Below, piece by piece: positions 63,908-64,000 of a stretch of DNA of 64,000 nucleotides. The position numbers and the translations under genes were made by a program. Source of the DNA: Sphingobium sp. Z007 (GTDB lineage Bacteria > Pseudomonadota > Alphaproteobacteria > Sphingomonadales > Sphingomonadaceae); assembly GCF_900013425.1 (NCBI RefSeq), contig NZ_FBXK01000005.1:1736001-1800000 (forward strand), written 5' to 3'. Below the pieces are notes generated by a model. The model saw only the letters and a program-made list of their open reading frames with translations, had not been told where the DNA came from and did no database searches. Each line of letters opens with the position of its first letter. Positions within the stretch are counted from its first letter, which is position 1.

Positions 63908-64000
63908 CAGGCCCGGCCGCGCTCCTTGAACAATGGCGCATCGTCATCCAACACCGGGGTCTGGCGCTCCGCCATCAATGCCGCCAGACGTTTTTGCAAC
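63907..64000 (-). CDS. Partial gene upstream of DUF2794 (C-terminus only)
   Basis: On the minus strand, an open frame runs from the window edge to a TGA at 63907-63909 and encodes the end LQKRLAALMAERQTPVLDDD followed by APLFKERGRA. The start lies outside the window. The fragment is too short to name. It is translationally coupled to the DUF2794 gene. Confidence 0.65.
   Translation of the reverse strand, partial: LQKRLAALMAERQTPVLDDDAPLFKERGRA

Overview
The window is high-GC alphaproteobacterial chromosome, most likely from the Sphingomonadaceae (Sphingobium/Sphingomonas type). This is an inference from gene content and style: a zwf-edd-glk-eda Entner-Doudoroff operon, a large TonB-dependent receptor, small sphingomonad-type hypothetical proteins, an Mg-type HemB, a RegB/RegA-like redox pair, and many short palindromic intergenic repeats. 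There is no sign of a prophage, insertion sequence, integrase or CRISPR array. The window reads as core chromosome with dense, often overlapping genes.

Layout. 1-6 kb: end of rpsR, then rplI with its terminator, an outer-membrane beta-barrel protein, two small overlapping unknown genes, a DUF808 membrane protein, a MATE exporter and a short WYL-like protein. 5.6-8 kb: an ABC-2 exporter pair and a PmtA-like methyltransferase. 8-12.5 kb: a LysR regulator divergent from a valine-catabolism set (acyl-CoA dehydrogenase, 3-hydroxyisobutyryl-CoA hydrolase, 3-hydroxyisobutyrate dehydrogenase). 12.6-17.2 kb: a TonB receptor coupled to an exported M19 dipeptidase, then an enoyl-CoA hydratase. 17.3-22 kb: folE with a pteridine-reductase-like SDR, a MocA-like nucleotidyltransferase, an MFS exporter and a phosphoesterase. 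22-25.7 kb: a thiolase/FadB beta-oxidation operon behind a promoter whose spacer is filled by a palindrome. 25.7-28 kb: galE, a YbaK-like deacylase and pgl. 28-30.4 kb: a small membrane protein, an aminotransferase and a lipoprotein. 30.5-35.5 kb: eda, glk, edd and zwf on the minus strand. 35.8-41.5 kb: a hydrolase, a MerC-like protein, tRNA-Leu(CAA), a gamma-carbonic-anhydrase-like protein, a membrane/spermidine-synthase fusion and hemB. 41.7-46.3 kb: a SpoIIAA-like protein, a VOC protein, an M28 peptidase, two DUF2807 proteins and a small HNH-like protein. 46.8-50.3 kb: a divergent Amt channel, a glycosyltransferase and an MHS-type MFS transporter. 50.4-57.2 kb: cyoABCD-surf1-regB-regA. 57.3-64 kb: tRNA-Gly(CCC), a KDG kinase, a double-PAS hybrid histidine kinase, a hydrolase, a nitronate monooxygenase, a DUF2157 protein, a DUF2794 protein and one partial gene.

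How the genes work together. Glucose catabolism is nearly complete through the Entner-Doudoroff route: glucokinase, Zwf, Pgl (encoded elsewhere in the window), Edd and Eda, with a KDG kinase feeding in sugar acids. Acyl-CoA catabolism is the second theme (valine and fatty-acid enzymes). The third is respiration: a bo3-type quinol oxidase whose operon also appears to encode its assembly factor and a redox-sensing two-component system.

I did not find a clear, large, undescribed system. The most interesting leads are a hairpin that overlaps the galE ribosome-binding site, an Amt protein lacking both Phe-gate residues, the oxidase operon with its own redox sensor, a palindrome filling the -35/-10 spacer of the thiolase promoter, a near-identical DNA duplication inside a double-PAS kinase, and several dispersed palindromic repeat families, one carrying a four-copy 7-bp minisatellite.
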